DNA from: Salvelinus alpinus
Lineage: Eukaryota > Chordata > Actinopteri > Salmoniformes > Salmonidae
Reading direction: 5' to 3'
Assembly (NCBI RefSeq): GCF_045679555.1
Contig: NC_092091.1
Span: 70,074,517 to 70,138,516, forward strand
Length of the DNA stretch: 64,000 bases
Under the pieces are notes generated by a model. The model ran no database searches and was not told the DNA's origin. It saw only the letters and a program-made list of their open reading frames with translations. A program made the translations under genes and the position numbers. Position 1 is the first letter of the stretch. Each line of letters begins with the position of its first letter. This document shows, piece after piece, positions 57,626-64,000 of this stretch.

Positions 57626-58519
57626 TACCAACACCACACGACAGGTCTCTACTGGGACTGTAATGACCAGTGTTCTACCAACACCACACGACAGGTCTCT
57701 ACTGGGACTGTAATGACCAGTGTTCTACCAACACCACACGACAGGTCTCTACTGGGACTGTAATGACCAGTGTTCTACCAACACCACACGACAGGTCTCT
57801 ACTTGGACTGTAATGACCAGTGTTCTACCAACACCACACGACAGGTCTCTACTGGGACTGTAATGACCAGTGTTCTACCAACACCACACGACAGGTCTCT
57901 ACTGGGACTGTAATGACCAGTGTTCTACCAACACCACACGACAGGTCTCTACTGGGACTGTAATGACCAGTGTTCTACCAACACCACACGACAGGTCTCT
58001 ACTGGGACTGTAATGACCAGTGTTCTACCAACACCACACGACAGGTCTCTACTGGGACTGTAATGACCAGTGTTCTACCAACACCACACGACAGGTCTCT
58101 ACTGGGACTGTAATGACCAGTGTACTACCAACACCACACGACAGGTCTCTACTGGGACTGTAATGACCAGTGTTCTACCAACACGACAGGTCTCTACTGG
58201 GACTGTAATGACCAGTGTACTACCAACACCACACGACAGGTCTCTACTGGGACTGTAATGACCAGTGTTCTACCAACACCACACGACAGGTCTCTACTGG
58301 GACTGTAATGACCAGTGTTCTACCAACACCACACGACAGGTCTCTACTGGGACTGTAATGACCAGTGTTCTACCAACACCACACGACAGGTCTCTACTGG
58401 GACTGTAATGACCAGTGTTCTACCAACACCACACGACAGGTCTCTACTGGGACTGTAATGACCAGTGTTCTACCAACACCACACGACAGGTCTCTACTGG
58501 GACTGTAATGACCAGTGTT
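57626..58519. repeat. 50-bp VNTR, second copy (894 bp visible)
   Basis: Collinear with 47887-48780 at an offset of 9739. It has the same TACTTGGAC variant (48064 / 57803), the same 45-bp unit flanked by GTGTACTAC units, and the same end point before TTTTTCTCCACATAG. Confidence 0.98.
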
Positions 58520-58596
58520 TTTTTCTCCACATAGTTGAATTTGAAATTAACCAGAACATTTGTGTTGAGAATTAAAATCTGGCTTCTCTCTTTCAG

Positions 58597-63903
<5,307 letters not shown>

Positions 63904-64000
63904 GTAAGTTGACCTTTATTATTATGAATGTGCTAGTGTGCATATTCTTTAGGCCTTGGCACGGTGTGGGGTCAGCAGCATTTGGAGCTCATACTAGAGC

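Overview
This window is vertebrate nuclear DNA, almost certainly from a salmonid fish (Salmo/Oncorhynchus-like). I infer this from the protein similarity of its two genes, the exon/intron structure, and a repeat complement I recognise as salmonid-type: tRNA-derived SINEs, 5'-truncated LINEs, Tc1-like and hAT elements, and very many minisatellites. There is no prokaryotic operon, CRISPR array or phage. I found no previously undescribed biological system.

Two conserved protein-coding genes lie head to head, as they do in human. AIMP1 (multi-tRNA-synthetase scaffold protein, EMAP-II precursor) is on the minus strand. Its six coding exons run from 21114 down to 6204 and join to a 313-codon reading frame. 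TBCK (TBC1 domain-containing pseudokinase) is on the plus strand, with coding exons from 30194 to 54011. The joined frame is 632 codons plus 1 nt; the last third of the protein (rest of the TBC domain and the rhodanese-like domain) lies beyond what can be seen. The likely shared promoter is around 29.0-29.7 kb, with a perfect TGACGTCA CRE at 29584-29591.

Layout. 1-6.2 kb: downstream of AIMP1, with 35-bp, 36-nt-type, 20-bp and 26-bp minisatellites, a SINE and a foldback MITE. 6.2-21.15 kb: AIMP1 exons, with introns holding a 673-bp tandem duplication, a purine-rich array, 23-, 34- and 24-bp arrays, a (GACA)n tract, SINEs and a Tc1-type MITE. 21.2-24.3 kb: a decayed L2-like LINE that still shows a 2A-like motif. 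24.7-29.7 kb: truncated LINE tails, an inverted-repeat element and the promoter region. 30.2-44.3 kb: TBCK coding exons 1-11, with a LINE interrupted by an hAT transposon in intron 1 and a second LINE in intron 4. 44.4-48.8 kb: a 4.4-kb, 50-bp-unit VNTR in intron 11. 48.9-54.0 kb: TBCK exons 12-20. 54.4-57.2 kb: a 30-bp array and two abutting Tc1-like elements. 57526-57625: a 100-N assembly gap. 57.6-64.0 kb: a second, nearly identical copy of the end of the VNTR plus exons 12-20.

The most important observation is that second copy. It begins inside the VNTR immediately after a 100-N gap, is collinear with the first copy down to the order of VNTR variants, and differs by allele-like SNPs and microsatellite lengths. 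Joining the two copies breaks the reading frame. I therefore read it as a probable false (haplotypic) duplication in the assembly, though a genuine VNTR-mediated tandem duplication cannot be excluded from sequence alone.
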